Source: Hyparrhenia diplandra | Lineage: Eukaryota; Streptophyta; Magnoliopsida; Poales; Poaceae | Direction: 5' to 3' | NCBI GenBank assembly: GCA_015847255.1 | Contig: JADLZK010001327.1 | Location: forward strand, 124,001-188,000 | DNA length: 64,000 nucleotides | In this document: positions 24,003-37,117 of the stretch, in pieces | Position numbering within the stretch: the first letter of the stretch is position 1 | Layout of the letters: every line of letters starts with the position of its first letter | The notes under the pieces: generated by a model | Database searches by the model: none | Told to the model about the DNA's origin: nothing | What the model saw: the letters and a program-made list of their open reading frames with translations, nothing else | Translations under genes and position numbers: made by a program

Positions 24003-26792
24003 CTAGACGACCTTAGGAGGTGCCTCCAGCATAAGCTTCTCAATAAGGTCCGCTGCATCCTGCACAGTTGCGATGTCCTGTGCACTTGTTTCGTCGACAG
24101 TTATGTTGAATGCCTCCTCGAGGCCCATCACAATCTCAACCTGCAAGAGAAAGTTGGTCATGTTAAAGTGCTGCTATTTTTTTTTTTTTTTGGAGCTACA
24201 GACAATTTTGATAGAGGATTACCGTATCCAGTGAATCAGCACCAAGTTCAGCGAATTTTGATTCCCCAGTGATACAAGTCCCATCGGGAAGAGCCAGCTG
24301 CTGCTTCACTATAGTACAAACCTTATCGACTGTCTCTTTCTTAGCCTAATCAATAAACCAGAGAATGACGATATTTCAGGTCGCTCTTAAAAAAAAGATA
24401 TACAACTTCACATCAGCACAATAAGCGCATGCATACAATCTCAGAAACAGGCAATATATAGCTGTCATGTCACACTCTTCACTCTAGTAGTTTGTACTTT
24501 CTATAACAAATAACTAAGCCCCATTTGAATCCTTCAGATTACAAGAATCTGGATAGAAAAAATCCCAAAATCTCACTATATTATCCAGATGGTCTAAATT
24601 TTAGAGGGATTTTAATTCAACAGATTTTTGAATCTCAAAATCCAATAGAACTGTTCTGATTCTTTTTATCTGGATTCTCAAAATCTAAATGGGATCCAAA
24701 CGGCACCTAAATAATTCCATATTTCTTTTTTGCTGACTATGCAAAAGAATTTAGCTTACTTATAGTGTCTCGTATAATGTTAGTGAATAAAGATAACCAT
24801 GGAAAATATGAACAGCTACTACAAATAGGCTGTTTCTTTATCCGCCAAACACTTTTAGAACCAGAACAACTGTTGGCAGCAACAAACAATAAAGTGATGC
24901 ATACCGAACAGCAAATCTTAAACCGAAGAGAACTTGGTCTTGAACGGATGGATACAGAAGTCACCCTGTGGCTCTGGAAGGAAACCGAGCTCCGGCTTGA
25001 AATCACATTTGTCACCTGAAATGGATCAAGAATTGTCCCCATAAGTGGATTGTTCATAAGCACAGAACAACATAGAGTATAATAATGAGAGTGGAAATTG
25101 ACACAGAAACAAGATTGACATAGTGCATGTAGTGCAAATACACTTTTCTAAAAAATAGTTCAAAACTGCTCCAACTCTTGTACTGGATGTTCAATGAAAT
25201 TAAAACCAAACAGATTTGGAACGGAAAGTCCTTCATAAATATGAACTAAATACTAAAATGTGTACATCAGGACAACATTGTGAAGCTACCACATCACACC
25301 TATTAGCAGCATGATTTAAGTCTGTGATGTCTATGAAGTATGTTCACCTAAACTAAAAGCCAGGTGGTTGCCATTTCAGGTATTCAAAAATTATGATTTT
25401 TATATTTATTCGCACATGTCTGTACAATTTCTTTTTTCAGAAAAATATAGCTATATATAGACAAGATATAGAGTAGGAAAAACTTCTGAAAAATCAACTG
25501 CCTTTGCTTCCTAGCAAGGAACTAGCACCAGAACTTTTGAGGAACTGATCTGTGATCTGGTTCAGGGATTTTGAAATTCCTAAACAAGGACATGAGTGCA
25601 GTGATACACAAGGATCAAGATGTAACAAAGATTTCAAGCCTGGTCTAAATCCAGATAGAAATGTGTGGAACCCAACTACAGATTTTGAGATCCCACACAT
25701 GATGTAGGACTTTTCAGATCAGGCAAGAGAACACATGGTAGCATACACATGTAAAGCTGGCATTTTCTATTGGGCTAGGACATCAACATCGATGTACAGA
25801 AGCAAAGCACTGGTAAAGAAATGCTCCTTAATTTACTTGAGCAAGATCTGAGGCATGCATGTGCTCTCACTTGCTGTGCTAGGGTCACCCCTGGACCTTT
25901 CCTGCTCCCTTTGCGATCCAGCAAGATTTCACCACCAGAAGTTGATTTTTAAAATAAACCATATGAACCACCGAGCTGGCACGGTGCCGGTTTCTTTATT
26001 TGCAACAATTTTGGAATCTTTGCAGGTTGCACTAAAAAAACACGCGAAATTGTCACCATCGATGTCCATCATTCATGGTGGCAGATGGTAATAAACTCTC
26101 AGTCCTACTCCTACCCCAGAAGTTAATACGTGCAAGTTTTCCATACTAACCTAAATAAAGTCAATTCGCCTCAAAATTGCTACTATGGAAGTTAGTGCAG
26201 CAATTTGAAGGAAAACCAGAGGAATCAATTATGCATCCATAGCATTGTGTGCTCAACTCAACAAGTACTAATCATAGGCAAATTTGACCATAAAGATCCA
26301 AGGGAACTTTGTTTGTTCAAAACAAGATTTAAGGGAACTTTTACAAAAAGAAGATCCCCCTGAATCAAGCGGGGAAGAAATGCCTGCCCTCGGAGAAATC
26401 CTTATGCTGCTGTCCGAGTGAGCTCGAATCTAATCAACCATCAAGCAACCGAACCGAGACCAACAAAGCATCCCAGCATCACCAGAAACAACAGCTATGG
26501 CATGAATCCAATCCATCCATCCATCTAAGCGAAGTAGCGAAGCAATACCAGAACCCGACAGACAAATCACAAACAAGACGCCACGAATCTAGCTAGACTA
26601 GAGTGGTGGCTGGCGGCGCACGCACGCTCCTCGTACCAAGGATTCAAGAAACAGCGACGCACGGCCTGGCTAATAGACCAAACAAGCTACCAGGTCAAGC
26701 CAAGCCAAGAAGAAGTCCAAGAAGTGCGGACCTGGCGCCGGGCGGCGGCGGCGGCCGGCGAGAAGGAGGCGGCGGCGAGGGGAGTGCGCCAT
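24003..26792 (-). CDS. Plastid acyl carrier protein, four exons
   Basis: Exons: 26792-26732, 25015-24905, 24345-24223 and 24140-24003, about 143 residues. Exon 1 plus exon 2 make a Ser/Arg/Val-rich chloroplast transit peptide (..VTNVISSRSSVSFQSHRV..). The mature protein starts around AKKETVDKV. Exon 3 ends with the phosphopantetheine attachment motif GADSLDT (Ser carries the cofactor). Exon 4 has VEIVMGLEEAFNITVDE, the typical acidic helix, and ends APPKVV. The protein carries growing acyl chains in type II fatty acid synthesis in plastids. A large first intron (25016-26731) is usual for plant ACP genes. Exon 1 has G4 at 26779-26782 where three are needed to read MAHSLAAASFSPAAA and to keep the phase-0 junction; otherwise the gene is intact. 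Confidence 0.95.
24518..24707. mobile_element. Tourist-type MITE in ACP intron 2
   Basis: Imperfect inverted ends GCCCCATTTGAATCC and GGATCCAAACGGCACC are flanked by the 3-bp duplication TAA (24515-24517, 24708-24710). Subterminal ATCTGGAT copies face each other. 190 bp, non-coding, PIF/Harbinger-like. Confidence 0.8.
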
Positions 26793-29026
26793 GCTCTCGC
26801 TCTCGGATCGGGGCCGGCGGCGGGAGTAAAGAGAGGATAGCTGCAGCTACCACTCACTACCAGCTAGTGGGGCTCGGAGGCGGCCGTGAGGTGGTAGCAG
26901 CAGCAGCTATACCACGAACGAAGCGCAGCGGTGGAAGGAAGGAGAGCGGCCTAGTGCGGCGGGCGAGTCGATAAATAGATAGGCTTGGGATAGAAAAGCG
27001 TCCGTCCGGAGATGTCAGTGTGACGCTGCGCCAGCCACGAAATGGGAGAGACGAGGATGCTCCATTTCTTGGACGCTGGTAGGTGGCTCTGCAGCTCGGG
27101 ACGATCCTGGGAGGCTGGGAGGATTGATTGGATTTGGACGATGACATGTACTACTCATCGATCTCAGCTGTTTTGGACGATAATTAGGAGATTTTATGAC
27201 ATGGACAAGGACGTAGCGGTGGATGGATAAACCGGCCGGAGAAGAGATGGAGCCGTATCCGTATCTCGCCGCTCAAACCATAGTTTTGGGTTTATGCACG
27301 GAAACGGAACTGCACAAGAGACGACGAGCAAAAAGTAGTACAGTAGAAGTTTGCGGCAAAGAGAAGAAAAATGCTGAAATAACCCATTATTGGACATTTG
27401 TCAAAGTCAAGTAGGCATCAATTTCTTTGACCTGACAATTGAAAGAGGCTAGACTATTTTTTGTACTATGTGAACATGTTCATGTATACTTCCTTCGTTC
27501 AAAAGAATCATGTGAAGTTAAACTATTTCATGTTTGACCAAACTTATAAAAAACTACGAATATTTGATATATGTTATTATTTGGTCATATAACTTTGGTC
27601 AAATTTGAGAAACTTTGACTTCCAAAATTATGTAACGACTTATATCCTGGAGTACCATTTTCATCATTTTTGTAGTATACTTGTTTAATTTAAAAAAAAT
27701 AGTTACAGCTCAAACTTGATTAGCAAAGTGCACAATGACGATTGCTAATCTAAATAAAATAACAAATGCATGTAATAAATTGATGACTAGACCACGCATA
27801 GTTCACACTTGACACAAGGGCGTGTCGACGTGCTTGGTACTCTTGCCGGATAGAGTCTGTTTGGCTTAGGTACCTACCATGCATGCTTGTCTTGATTCCT
27901 ACGCCAACAAGGTTTTCTTCCTACCCTAAGGAGAGCCAACGTGGCTCACCCAGGCTAGCGAGCCCTCGTGGAGCGCAGACCGTCTAAAGAGCAAGTATAA
28001 TAATAAGGTCCGGTCGTTTGAAAGGTTTCCGCGTCAACAAAAATGCATGCGGAGGAGAGAAAATATGAGAGAGAAGAAAGTGGGCGACTCGTGAAGTGTC
28101 GGGCTGAACGCAGGAACAGAGGAATTAGTCACCGACTTACAACCCCACAGCGAGCACTGGAGATAGTGTTTTCCATAGGCCTAGTCCCTACTCGGATTCT
28201 TTGTGTCAATTGTTCTACACACCCCTTCGTATCATTGTTGTTTGATCGATGGCCACGGAGATATTAGCCACAACCGATAGAATTTGCATGCAAATATTAC
28301 ATGCTTTCTTCTTGTTACCGGGGGCTTTTAGCCTACTTATTATACGTGGTGGCTGTATTTGTTAGCGGTAAATGACATGGCAACTCTATTCGGTGCAAAC
28401 GGTGGAACTATTAGCCATGCTCTAAACGAGCTGAACCAGACAAAACTTTGAAGCATAGCAATAGTTCTTAGAAGAGCGGCATTATAAGCATATCGTAATT
28501 TTAGTGTTTCATCAGTTTACATGTTCTGTTGATGTTGATCAACATCGACAAGTTATAATGGAGGACAATAGCTTTTACTAGCAAATAAGCATCAAAATGA
28601 GTTCATTAAGATTCAAACAATTTCAAGCTAGACACCATAAGGTAGAGCATGATTTTACAATAGTCGGAGGTAGAACAAAATTTAAAAAGAATAAACCGAA
28701 TTTTAGGATTTCAAATTGCATTATATTTTCATGTAAAAATATGTATAGATGTTTCAAAAATGTATTTTAAATTTTTGATAGTTTTTCAAATATTTTAGCC
28801 CATTTTACCTAGTTAAACTTTAAGCTTAGTTTGATTTGCCTTCCTCTTGCGTGGCCCCACATCAGTAAACCCATCCAAGTTGGGGTTTTAAAATTTGAGC
28901 GGGCAAAAAGACATTGCACTTTAGGGAGCAAAACGACGATCACAATTTTTATGAAGGTAAATAGTACTTTCTTCCAAAAACATAGAAACATACAACCGAG
29001 TTGCCAAACGCTCATTGACCATAGTA
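26793..29026. other. Intergenic region with degenerate transposon fragments
   Basis: The first 250 bases are GC-rich ACP promoter and 5' UTR. A degenerate Stowaway-like stretch runs from about 27488 (CTTCCTTCGTTC) to 27650. A stretch from 27990 to 28420 begins GAGCAAGTATAATAAT and ends ATTAGCCATGCTCT, resembling a MITE with related ends. The rest is AT-rich with no gene seen. Confidence 0.4.
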
Positions 29027-29265
29027 CTCCCTCTGTTTCAGAAAATATAATTAAAAAAAAGTTTAAGTTAAAGTATGACAAATTTAACATTTATATAAAA
29101 AAAACACTAATATTTGTCATACTAATAGGTACCATTAGATTTTTCATCAAATTTTTATAGATATTCATCATAAATATTAATAATTTTGTTTATATATTTA
29201 AACAAATTTCAGATAATTTAATCAAGAAAGCATCTAGAATTCCATTTTTTTTTTTCAGACAGAGG
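29027..29265. mobile_element. Stowaway-like MITE
   Basis: Starts CTCCCTCTGTTTCAGAAAATAT after TA. The right end ..TTTTCAGACAGAGG before TA is a diverged inverted copy. About 240 bp, AT-rich. The right end has decayed, so the boundary is approximate. Confidence 0.65.
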
Positions 29266-29772
29266 TAGGAACCTTAAACAAGTGGACAATTTTTAATGAA
29301 ATTATACAGTTTTTTTTTTCGGGGAAGGTGGACATGACTGGCCCTGAATCCTGACGCAACCGGGCTTTCTACGGGCCCAACGGTAGCTATAGCAGACCTG
29401 ACGGCACACCTCGAACTCAGAATCGTCGTCGTCTTCTCCCCTTCGTCGCGGCTAGGGCCGGCGCACCCTCCTCTTCTCTCTTCCGGCGGCGTCTCCCCTC
29501 CGTCGATCACTGCGCTGCCTTCTACCCCGGAGGGATCCATCCATCATCGTTACCTGCGCCGACCGACGCCTCTGTAGCCTCTCCAGGTGCGTGTCCTATT
29601 CATCCTGCTCGGAGCTGTTCCGAGCTGTGGTTCCTCCCCAGATCCAGGACGGACCGGCGATTCCTGTTTCATCCAGGGTTTGATTTTGGAGGTGCTGAAG
29701 GATCTTGTTTTCACGGGTTGTTTTGGTTGCGTAGGGGTCGCGCTTGCACGTGGAGGAGGGTCGGGCTTCGCC

Positions 29773-31742
29773 ATGCCGAAGTCAAACCTGGATGATCTGC
29801 TTCTGCAGGCCGCCGGCCGGACGGGGAAGAACCAGCCCCGGCCGAGCAACCCGCGGTGGAACTCTGGGGAGCGGCTCCGACGGCTTCGACGACGACTCCG
29901 ACTCCGACGCCGCGCCGACCTACTCGAGGAAGAAGCCTCCGTCGCAGCAGGTACCGCTCAGAAGCGGCACCAGCCGGAGAAGGGCGTCCGGGGTGGCGGT
30001 GGTGGGTGGAAGGACGAGGACGAGGAGGGGCGAAGATGGACGTCGGAGTGGCGGGGAGGACTCGGACAGCGCCCCGTCAGTGGGGAGTGACCTATACAAG
30101 GATGAGGACGACAAGGAGCGTCTTGAGCTCATGTCTGAGCTGGATAGGGAGTCTATCCTGTTCGATCGCGCCGCCCGCCGCGACGACTACAAGCTCAAGC
30201 AGCGGGCACGTACGTCCTCGTCCAAGGCGGACAAGGCGGGTGCGCGAAAGGATAGCAGCCCGCCCCCGCCGCCCAGCCGGATGCGGTCTTCGACCCGAAC
30301 TGACAAGTCTGGATCTGCCGCCAAGAGCGCCCTGGACGAGCTGCGGGCGAAGCGGAATATGCGGCAACAGGACTCGGAGGCGCGCAACAGGTTCAATGTC
30401 CTGCTCCCACATGGTGGCGGCTCACCGACTAGGCGTAGGGCTGGGAGCCCTCCAAGTGATGGGAGCAACGATGATGATAACAGGGGTAGGCTGAATGACC
30501 ATGGGAGGATTGCTGATGATGGCAGGGATGATGAGTTTGATGAATCGCCCAGTAGGCTTGACCCACTCAAGTTTGATGATGTGAAGAGTATTACCCTCAG
30601 GAGGTCAAAGCTGGTGAAATGGTTCTTGGAACCATTCTTTGATGAGCTAGTTTCTGGCTGTTTTGTGCGGCTAGGTATTGGCAAGACAAAGTCTGGGAAC
30701 CCAAAAATACAGGCTGTGCATAGTGAGGAACGTGGATGCAAGCGATCCGGATCGCAATTACAAACTGGAAAGCTACAAGACATACAAATATCTCAATGTT
30801 GTTTGGGGTAGTGAGGCTGATGCTGCTGCGGTGGCAGATGACTCAGGTATCAGACTCCCCACCCAACGAAGAAGAGTTCAAGGAATGGCTGCAAGAGGCT
30901 GAGAAGAATGGTGCGCGCATACCGACTTCGGCAGGAAGTGCTGGAAAAGAAAAGAAGAAATACAGAGGGCCTATAACTATGTGTATTCAGCATCTACTGT
31001 TCAGCAGATGCTCAAAGAGAAATCAGCTGTGAGGCGCCCTATCAATGTTGCTGCTGAGAAGGATCGGTTGAGGAATGAGTTGGAGATGGCTCTGAGCCGT
31101 AGGAATGAAGCTGAAGCAGAGAGGATTCGTGCAAAGCTGAAAAACTGGAAAACAGGCCACAGCCAGCGTCAAAAGATGATAAGGCTGCAAAGTTGGAGGC
31201 TATGAACCGGAAGAACCGTGCTGATAACTTCAAGAATGCTTCAGAAATGAAACCTGTAAATACATCTTTGAAGGCAGGAGAGGCTGGTTATGACCCTTTC
31301 TCAAGGAGGTGGACAAGATCAAGAAACTATTATGCATCAAAGCCAGGAGATAATGCTGAAGAAACTAATGCTGAAGAAACTGCCAATGGGTCCAGTAGTA
31401 ATGTAGTGCCTAACAATGAAGATGTAAAGAGCAACGCTCAAACTGGCACAACAGCCACAACAGCAGCTCAAGTGGCAGCAGCTGGACGCCGGGAAGCTCA
31501 TCGACACCAATGCACCAGTAGATCTGGGAACAGAATCAAATGCGCTGCATACATTTGAGCTTCCTATATCATTGTCTGCTTTGCAAGAATTTGGTGGAGC
31601 CAAGGGCCTGTTTGATGGTTACATGGCAAGGAGGCAGAAGATAGAAGCTACAATGGGGTACAAAGTGCCTGACAACGATGGAAGGAGGCATGCTTTAACC
31701 CTGAGTGTGAGTGATTACAAAAGGCGACGAGGTCTCCTCTGA
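29773..31742 (+). CDS. VIP5: RTF1/VIP5, Paf1-complex Plus-3 domain protein
   Basis: An uninterrupted genomic stretch of about 650 codons. The N-terminus is MPKSNLDDLLLQAAGR. An acidic and basic low-complexity region follows (..DDDSDSDAAPTYSRKK.., YKDEDDKERLELMSELDRE). The Plus-3 domain begins near 30570 (ITLRRSKLVKWFLEPFF, FVRLGIGKTKSGNP, YRLCIVRNVDASDPDRNYKL, YKYLNVVWG). Then come a coiled-coil stretch (EKDRLRNELEMALSRRNEAE) and the conserved SLKAGEAGYDPFSRRWTRSR. The C-terminus is DYKRRRGLL. RTF1 links the Paf1 elongation complex to RNA polymerase II and promotes H2B ubiquitination; Arabidopsis VIP5 affects flowering time. The frame is broken about seven times, at G4 29866-29869, A5 30703-30707, about 30825-30830, about 30931, A4 30950-30953, A5 31140-31144 and G3 31491-31493. 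Each shift restores family-conserved sequence directly afterwards. Confidence 0.9.
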
Positions 31743-32928
31743 AGGGTATCTGTGATTGTTCTGGGCTCTCAATGGATTCAACTATCAGCCTGGCTTCAGC
31801 GCCTCCACATTGCTGTGACAATTGTCCAGATCATCTGCGTTTTGCCTTATGTTCCTTTAGTAACACAAAACATGCAGAGTATACAATTTATTTTCATAAA
31901 TATTATCTGATGTATGACTGATTATGCTGCTGACATCATGTTTATATCTGTGGATTGTGTTATTATCGTATCCTTGTTAGCAGCAAAAACTGGATTCCAT
32001 AATTAGTTGAATTAAATCTAATGCAGCTTTCACTTTTCTGATTCATGTTTTACAAGGTCGAATGTGTGAACATATGTAGCAGAGCTAGCTTATTAACAGC
32101 CTCATTTCTAAGTCTTTGGTTTATATAATTTTCCATATGTTCTATTCTTGCTCGAATATTATTTGGTTGGTGTTTCTTTTTATATATATATATATTTATT
32201 TTATCGATCCCTCGTTGAGAGTGTTTGGTTCATGCTGAAATTATGCATTTTCTGCTGAATGCCGTAATTTTAAGCTATCGCAGCTGTGTCTACTGCCTGT
32301 CTGATGGTTAGTATATAAGGTATATGTAAATATTCAGTGACCAAAATTCCTGTTCCAATTCAGGGTGTCTATAAAGTGCTATATGTAAATATTCAGTTAC
32401 CAAAATTCCTGTTCCTATTGTAATTTAAGGTATCTATAAAGTGAAATTTATGCGGGCTCTGTCTACCATCTCGCAAAAACCACGGCATTGTTCAGAAAGC
32501 CGGATGCTGTAGCAATTATTGTTGCACCGGTGGAGCTGTAATTGCATAAAATGCGTCAAAAATATTTTGCATGACAAGGCTAAGCAAGAACCTTCATAGG
32601 TTGGACTTCTTAACCCACTCCACACCCTGCAAAAAAAATAAAATACTTACAGGGAAGGATTTGAACTAAACGCGCACACACACAAAAAAAAAGTTAGGCA
32701 TGCCCATAAGACCTCCATCAAAATTTCTCATTCATGTGGCCCGAAAGCGACCCAACAGTCAACACTGGGCACAACGCACATAAGCAGATATCATTGTTTT
32801 TCACCAAGGCATCTCTTATTCATCTCAGACCAAGATGGTTCTTCCATGTTCCCACATTCGATTAGCTTATTACATAGCGAAGGCCTATGGTCAATAGATT
32901 AAGCAAAAGGTCAGCACTTGAACCAACA
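31743..32928. other. Convergent intergenic region (3' UTRs)
   Basis: It lies between the RTF1 stop and the end of the phosphoglycerate mutase gene. AT-rich with no gene seen. It includes the tandem duplication listed at 32321. Confidence 0.6.
32321..32443. repeat. Two-copy tandem repeat, about 60 bp
   Basis: TATATGTAAATATTCAGT(G/T)ACC followed by AAAATTCCTGTTCC and a segment ending TCTATAAAGTG occurs twice, starting at 32321 and 32380, with a few differences. Confidence 0.9.
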
Positions 32929-35278
32929 TTAATCATTCTTCGCCTTGATATACTTCTTGATGATGCCCATCATCTCACTTCCAGGAAATCGTCCAAGGCA
33001 CCCCCTCGCAGTGGCAACCTCGTTGAACTCACATACAACATCACCACTGAAAGCTTTAAGTTGATCAGGCTTGCGCTCCAGTGATTCTACATCATCAAGC
33101 AAATCTTCTCCAGACTTTACTGAAGGGAGGGGAAATCATCAAGTTGTGTATTTATAACATTATCCTCCCCAATGGCTGCTGCATAATCTCTGAGTCTGCA
33201 TATTGCAAATGGGACAGGTTCGAAGCTATGATCACCATATTCAACAGGAGTTGAATGGTCTCCGGTGACACAAAGAAAGTACTGGTAGTGTCCGGCCTTT
33301 TCAGCTTCCCAAAGAAGCCTTGCAAGCTGACCAATAGCTCGATCAACAGCTTCTAGACCCCGTACCTTTAACTTGACAGCCTTATCATGACCAGCATCGT
33401 CAATTGCCTGCGGTGACATTATAAGAGTTATCAGAATCATAGTCAGTATGAATAAAAAAGAACCTGAATATGTATTTTACCTTTATGTGCAGGAACCCAA
33501 AGTCATAGCCATTTTCTCTTCCAGCTTTATATTCATCCTCTCCAGGCACAAAAACACGAGGTGGTGTATCCATAGGGGCAGAGAGTGCCTTGGCTATAGC
33601 TTTAGCTTTAGAAGTTAAGAGAGTACGATAATCTCCAGTTGCTCCAGGTGCTTCAAGGATATCGATCCCCAGTGATAGCCCCAGGCCAGCTATGATCTTA
33701 GTAGGAGCAACCATGCATGGTGCAAGTCCATGCTTGGTTTCAAAGGCAGGCACCTAACAAAGCCACATGAAACTTCATTAAAGGGAAGCTTTGGAAGTAT
33801 CAAGTTCCAGTAGGGCAAAAAGCAAGCCAGATCTTAGCCAGGGCAGAAGCATGTGAAATCCAGAGAATGCATTTGCGAAAGCTCTCAGAAAGTCGAAGCC
33901 AATATTTCATATTGCTACTGCAGTACCATATATATAGGCCTAGTATTAAATCTTTTACGCTAACCTCAATCCGAATACCACATCCTCGCAACAGCACAAC
34001 ATTTGCGATGTTCTTCCCCTCAGCTGCACGCTTTGCGTTGATGGGGTGGGAAACCAGTATGTGCGTAATCTCCTTAGAAAGCTCATTGACCACAGCTGCA
34101 GTGTTTTTAGCTTCTTCGAGTCATCCAACGGTTCAGCCTTCAGATGCAAGCGGTTGTCCTTCAAGGGATCGGTTCCAGAAATGTTCCCACTCAGTTTTGG
34201 TCCTTTGACAACCACACCGCATCTGTGCTCAGTAGCATACCTGCAGAGAAGGCGTGTGAATTACAGCAGTAACTAGACATTATACATGCTTAAAACGGCG
34301 ATGAGGTTTAAGTGCTGCACCTTACTCTGACTTCATACTCAGGAAATGACGGAAGCTTCATCCCATCCAACGCAGCACAGAGGATAGGGCCTTCCTCTTC
34401 AAAATGCCGATCCGCCCTCCTGCTGACGATAACTCCAGTGCTCTCATCCAGTGTAGCAAAGTTTGACTGCATGCGAATTGCGGAGACAGTTCAGTGGTAA
34501 AAACACATTCATCAGTTGATACACATGCTATTAGAAACATTAAATATCATCAAGGAGAAAGAAGAAAAAATACAGGGTGAAACATGCTACTTTCCACACT
34601 ATTGCCACTTAAATTCAATGGCCCAAGAGATTGCTAAGTAGAGCTAGAGCCCAAGATCCAACAAGAAAGGTGGTCGAATTTAGTTACTGCATGATGATCC
34701 CAACCATTGCTAGCCTAAGATTCTAACGAAACCGAGCTCCAATTTAACACAGCAAAACAAAACATTCAATGATCTGAACAATTACTGCTGGCTATACTAT
34801 ACAAGTGACAGCAGAAGGAATCAGGTTTAGCAACAGAACATGCAGGGCAAGAAACCGCTGATCTGAACTAGAGCTAACTTATACGATGATGAATCCAAAC
34901 AAACCAAAGCTACTCGAGCTGCAGCTTTGTGCTCCGAGAACCGGGGTGCGGACCTTGAAGGCGATGTCGCCGGGCGCCATGGCGAGCCCGGCGCCCATGG
35001 ACTCGAACGCGCCGCGTCCGCGGTAGTACACCCGCGGGTCGTACCCGAGGAGGGACAGGTGCGCCGTGTCGCTGCCGCAGGCGAGCCCCTGGCTCGACGG
35101 GGTCCATGAGCCCCGTCACCCCGGCCGCCGCCACCGCGTCCAGCCGCGGCGCGCATGCCGCCTCCAGCGGCGTGCGCCCACCCAGCGACGGGACGCTCAC
35201 GTCCCCGATCCCGTCCACCAGCACGAACGCCACGCGGCTCCGCCTCGGCCCTCTCCCCTCCGCACCCGCCATCGCCAT
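32929..35278 (-). CDS. 2,3-bisphosphoglycerate-independent phosphoglycerate mutase, archaeal type
   Basis: Five exons: 35278-34954, 34466-34321, 34240-33965, 33753-33481 and 33407-32929, about 499 residues. The N-terminus has VAFVLVDGIGDVSVPSLGG, the metal-binding opening of the alkaline-phosphatase-like fold, followed by GLACGSDTAHLSLLGYDP with the candidate phosphorylated Ser. Later segments include SHPINAKRAAEGKNIANVV, a C-terminal metal site CVTGDHSTPVEYGDHSFEP and RFPGSEMMGIIKKYIK. The enzyme interconverts 3- and 2-phosphoglycerate; plants also carry the bacterial-type iPGM, so this is the second, ApgM-like form. No clear transit peptide is visible. Shifts: C4 at 35086-35089 (3 expected), a missing base at about 34110, and G4 at 33129-33132 (5 expected), the last causing an early stop about 63 codons before the true end. 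Confidence 0.9.
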
Positions 35279-37117
35279 GGCCGCCTCCCCCTCTCGCCTC
35301 CCTCAGTTTCTGCTTTTCTGCTGCTGCTTGCGAGATGCCGCGTGCAGCGTGCTGGTTCAGCGGCGGGTCCGGCTCGGTTCAGCGGCGAGAAGAACCGGGT
35401 CTGGGCCGTCTCTAGTCTCGGACCGGCCCGGCCCGGCTCGGTTGCTACAAGAACCGGGCGAGCCCGAGGGAGGCCCGGCCCCCAAATCTGCAACGCTTGG
35501 CGCTCGCTCGGCTCCGCCCTCCGCCCGCCTACCCCTGCCGCGCCCGATCGCCCTCGCCGCCGGTGATCGCCGGGGAGCCGCCGAGGCCGGGCGCCGGAGG
35601 TTCCCGCTCCCTCCTCCGTGTCACCCTTCCTCCCGGGCGTCCCGTCTCGTGGCGTGCCTCCTGCTCGGGGGTTCCTCTCCCCGCGGAATTTGGCATGTGA
35701 CGCGGGGCGAGGGGCGACGAGGCGCAGCCGGATGCGGCGGCGGCGGCGTGGGGTCGATTCGTTAACTGGATTTCGAGATTGATTTTTCGGGACTTCATTT
35801 TTTTCGAGGGAAGCGCGTGCTCCAGGTGAGACACCTGTAAATAATTTTCCGTGTTTTTTTTCCCACTTGAATGATTAATTCGTCCGTCGTGTATTCGATC
35901 TGATTTTTTGGTCCGGCGGGAATCTGGTGTCGAGGTGCTGATTTGCGGATCTTTGTAATGACCCTCCCTAGACATCTTTTTCTCTCCATTTTTTGGTTAC
36001 GAATATTCGGAAATGTTTTTCATGTCATAGTGGACATTGCTTTCCTAATGGTAAATGTGTGATTTGTTTGTCACGGTGGATTACTAGTTAGTAATGTGTG
36101 ATTTGTTTTGAATTCGGACCGCTGCTTAGTGTATGGCTAATATCACAACTTTCTGCTCCAATGCTATGGCAGATTTGTGCTGTTTGATTTGTGGTAATAC
36201 AGAGGCTGGAGCTTAGAATGTGGTGGTTGAACAGCCATTGTTTCAGCAGTTGTTTAGGTACTTTGGTGGTTTCACTTTCAAGGCGCTTTCAAGAGATTGA
36301 ATTGAGGGGCCTCATGGTTTGCATTCAAAATAAGCATTTATAATCACTGGGTCTCAAGTGGGCCCAGACCACAGGTCTTCTTTTCTGGTTCGGGTCACAT
36401 ATTTCATTATGATGTTGAGGAACTGCAGTATTCTGGAGTGTCCAGCTATAAAATATGTGTGCAGTTGTGCTTGACTGCTTGTTATTTGAGTTGGCGTTAG
36501 GTTACATTCAAATTTGCGTGCACATGATTATCAATTTGTGTTGCATCTGTATGGAGTTTATGTTGATGGTTGCTCGTAAGTCGTGACGAAAGGCTAGAAA
36601 CAATATTGCCGCATGGTCTCCTCAAAAAGCTCGCAGTAGGGTATCATTGGGATCAATCATTAAAACATTAATGGGCAGAGATAATTATGTTCATGCAGGC
36701 TGTTCTTTAGTGTCTCCCCTCCTTATATGGTATTATTAGGCCATTTTTTTTTTATCACAATGTATCTTTCTTTCCACAGAATGTAAGGTCCTATTTGTTT
36801 GGTTTTAGATGCATCTGCTTTCAATTTTCAAAATGAGAGGACGCTCTCAAAACATAAAAAAAAAAAAAAAGGGATGCAATTGACTTTGGCCGTAATAATA
36901 AAGCCATATGAAGAGAGATTTTTGGTTGACATTTTAACAATTGCATGTTCGCAAAGAACTTTGGTAGCTATGTCATTTTCATTTTGTATTATGTAATAAC
37001 AATGAGGCTATGTGATCCCCTATGTCACTTAGATCCTACTACTATAGATGTTTTGATTATATGTGTCAGTTCTGTCATGTAACGCATGTGAGTGTATTGT
37101 AGGTTGCATTTTCCAAA
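35279..37117. promoter_or_regulatory. Head-to-head promoter region and 5' leader of next gene
   Basis: Very GC-rich DNA (to about 35770) lies between the minus-strand mutase start and the plus-strand C2HC gene, whose first coding ATG is at 37118. The arrangement is that of a shared CpG-rich promoter. A transcript start for the plus-strand gene at about 35.5-35.8 kb with a long non-coding leader and introns is inference. Confidence 0.5.

Noticed and set aside
35066..35765. Plus-strand alanine/arginine/proline-rich frames up to 219 codons
   Set aside because: They lie opposite mutase exon 1 and in the CpG-rich promoter; composition is that of GC-rich DNA and no domain is seen.
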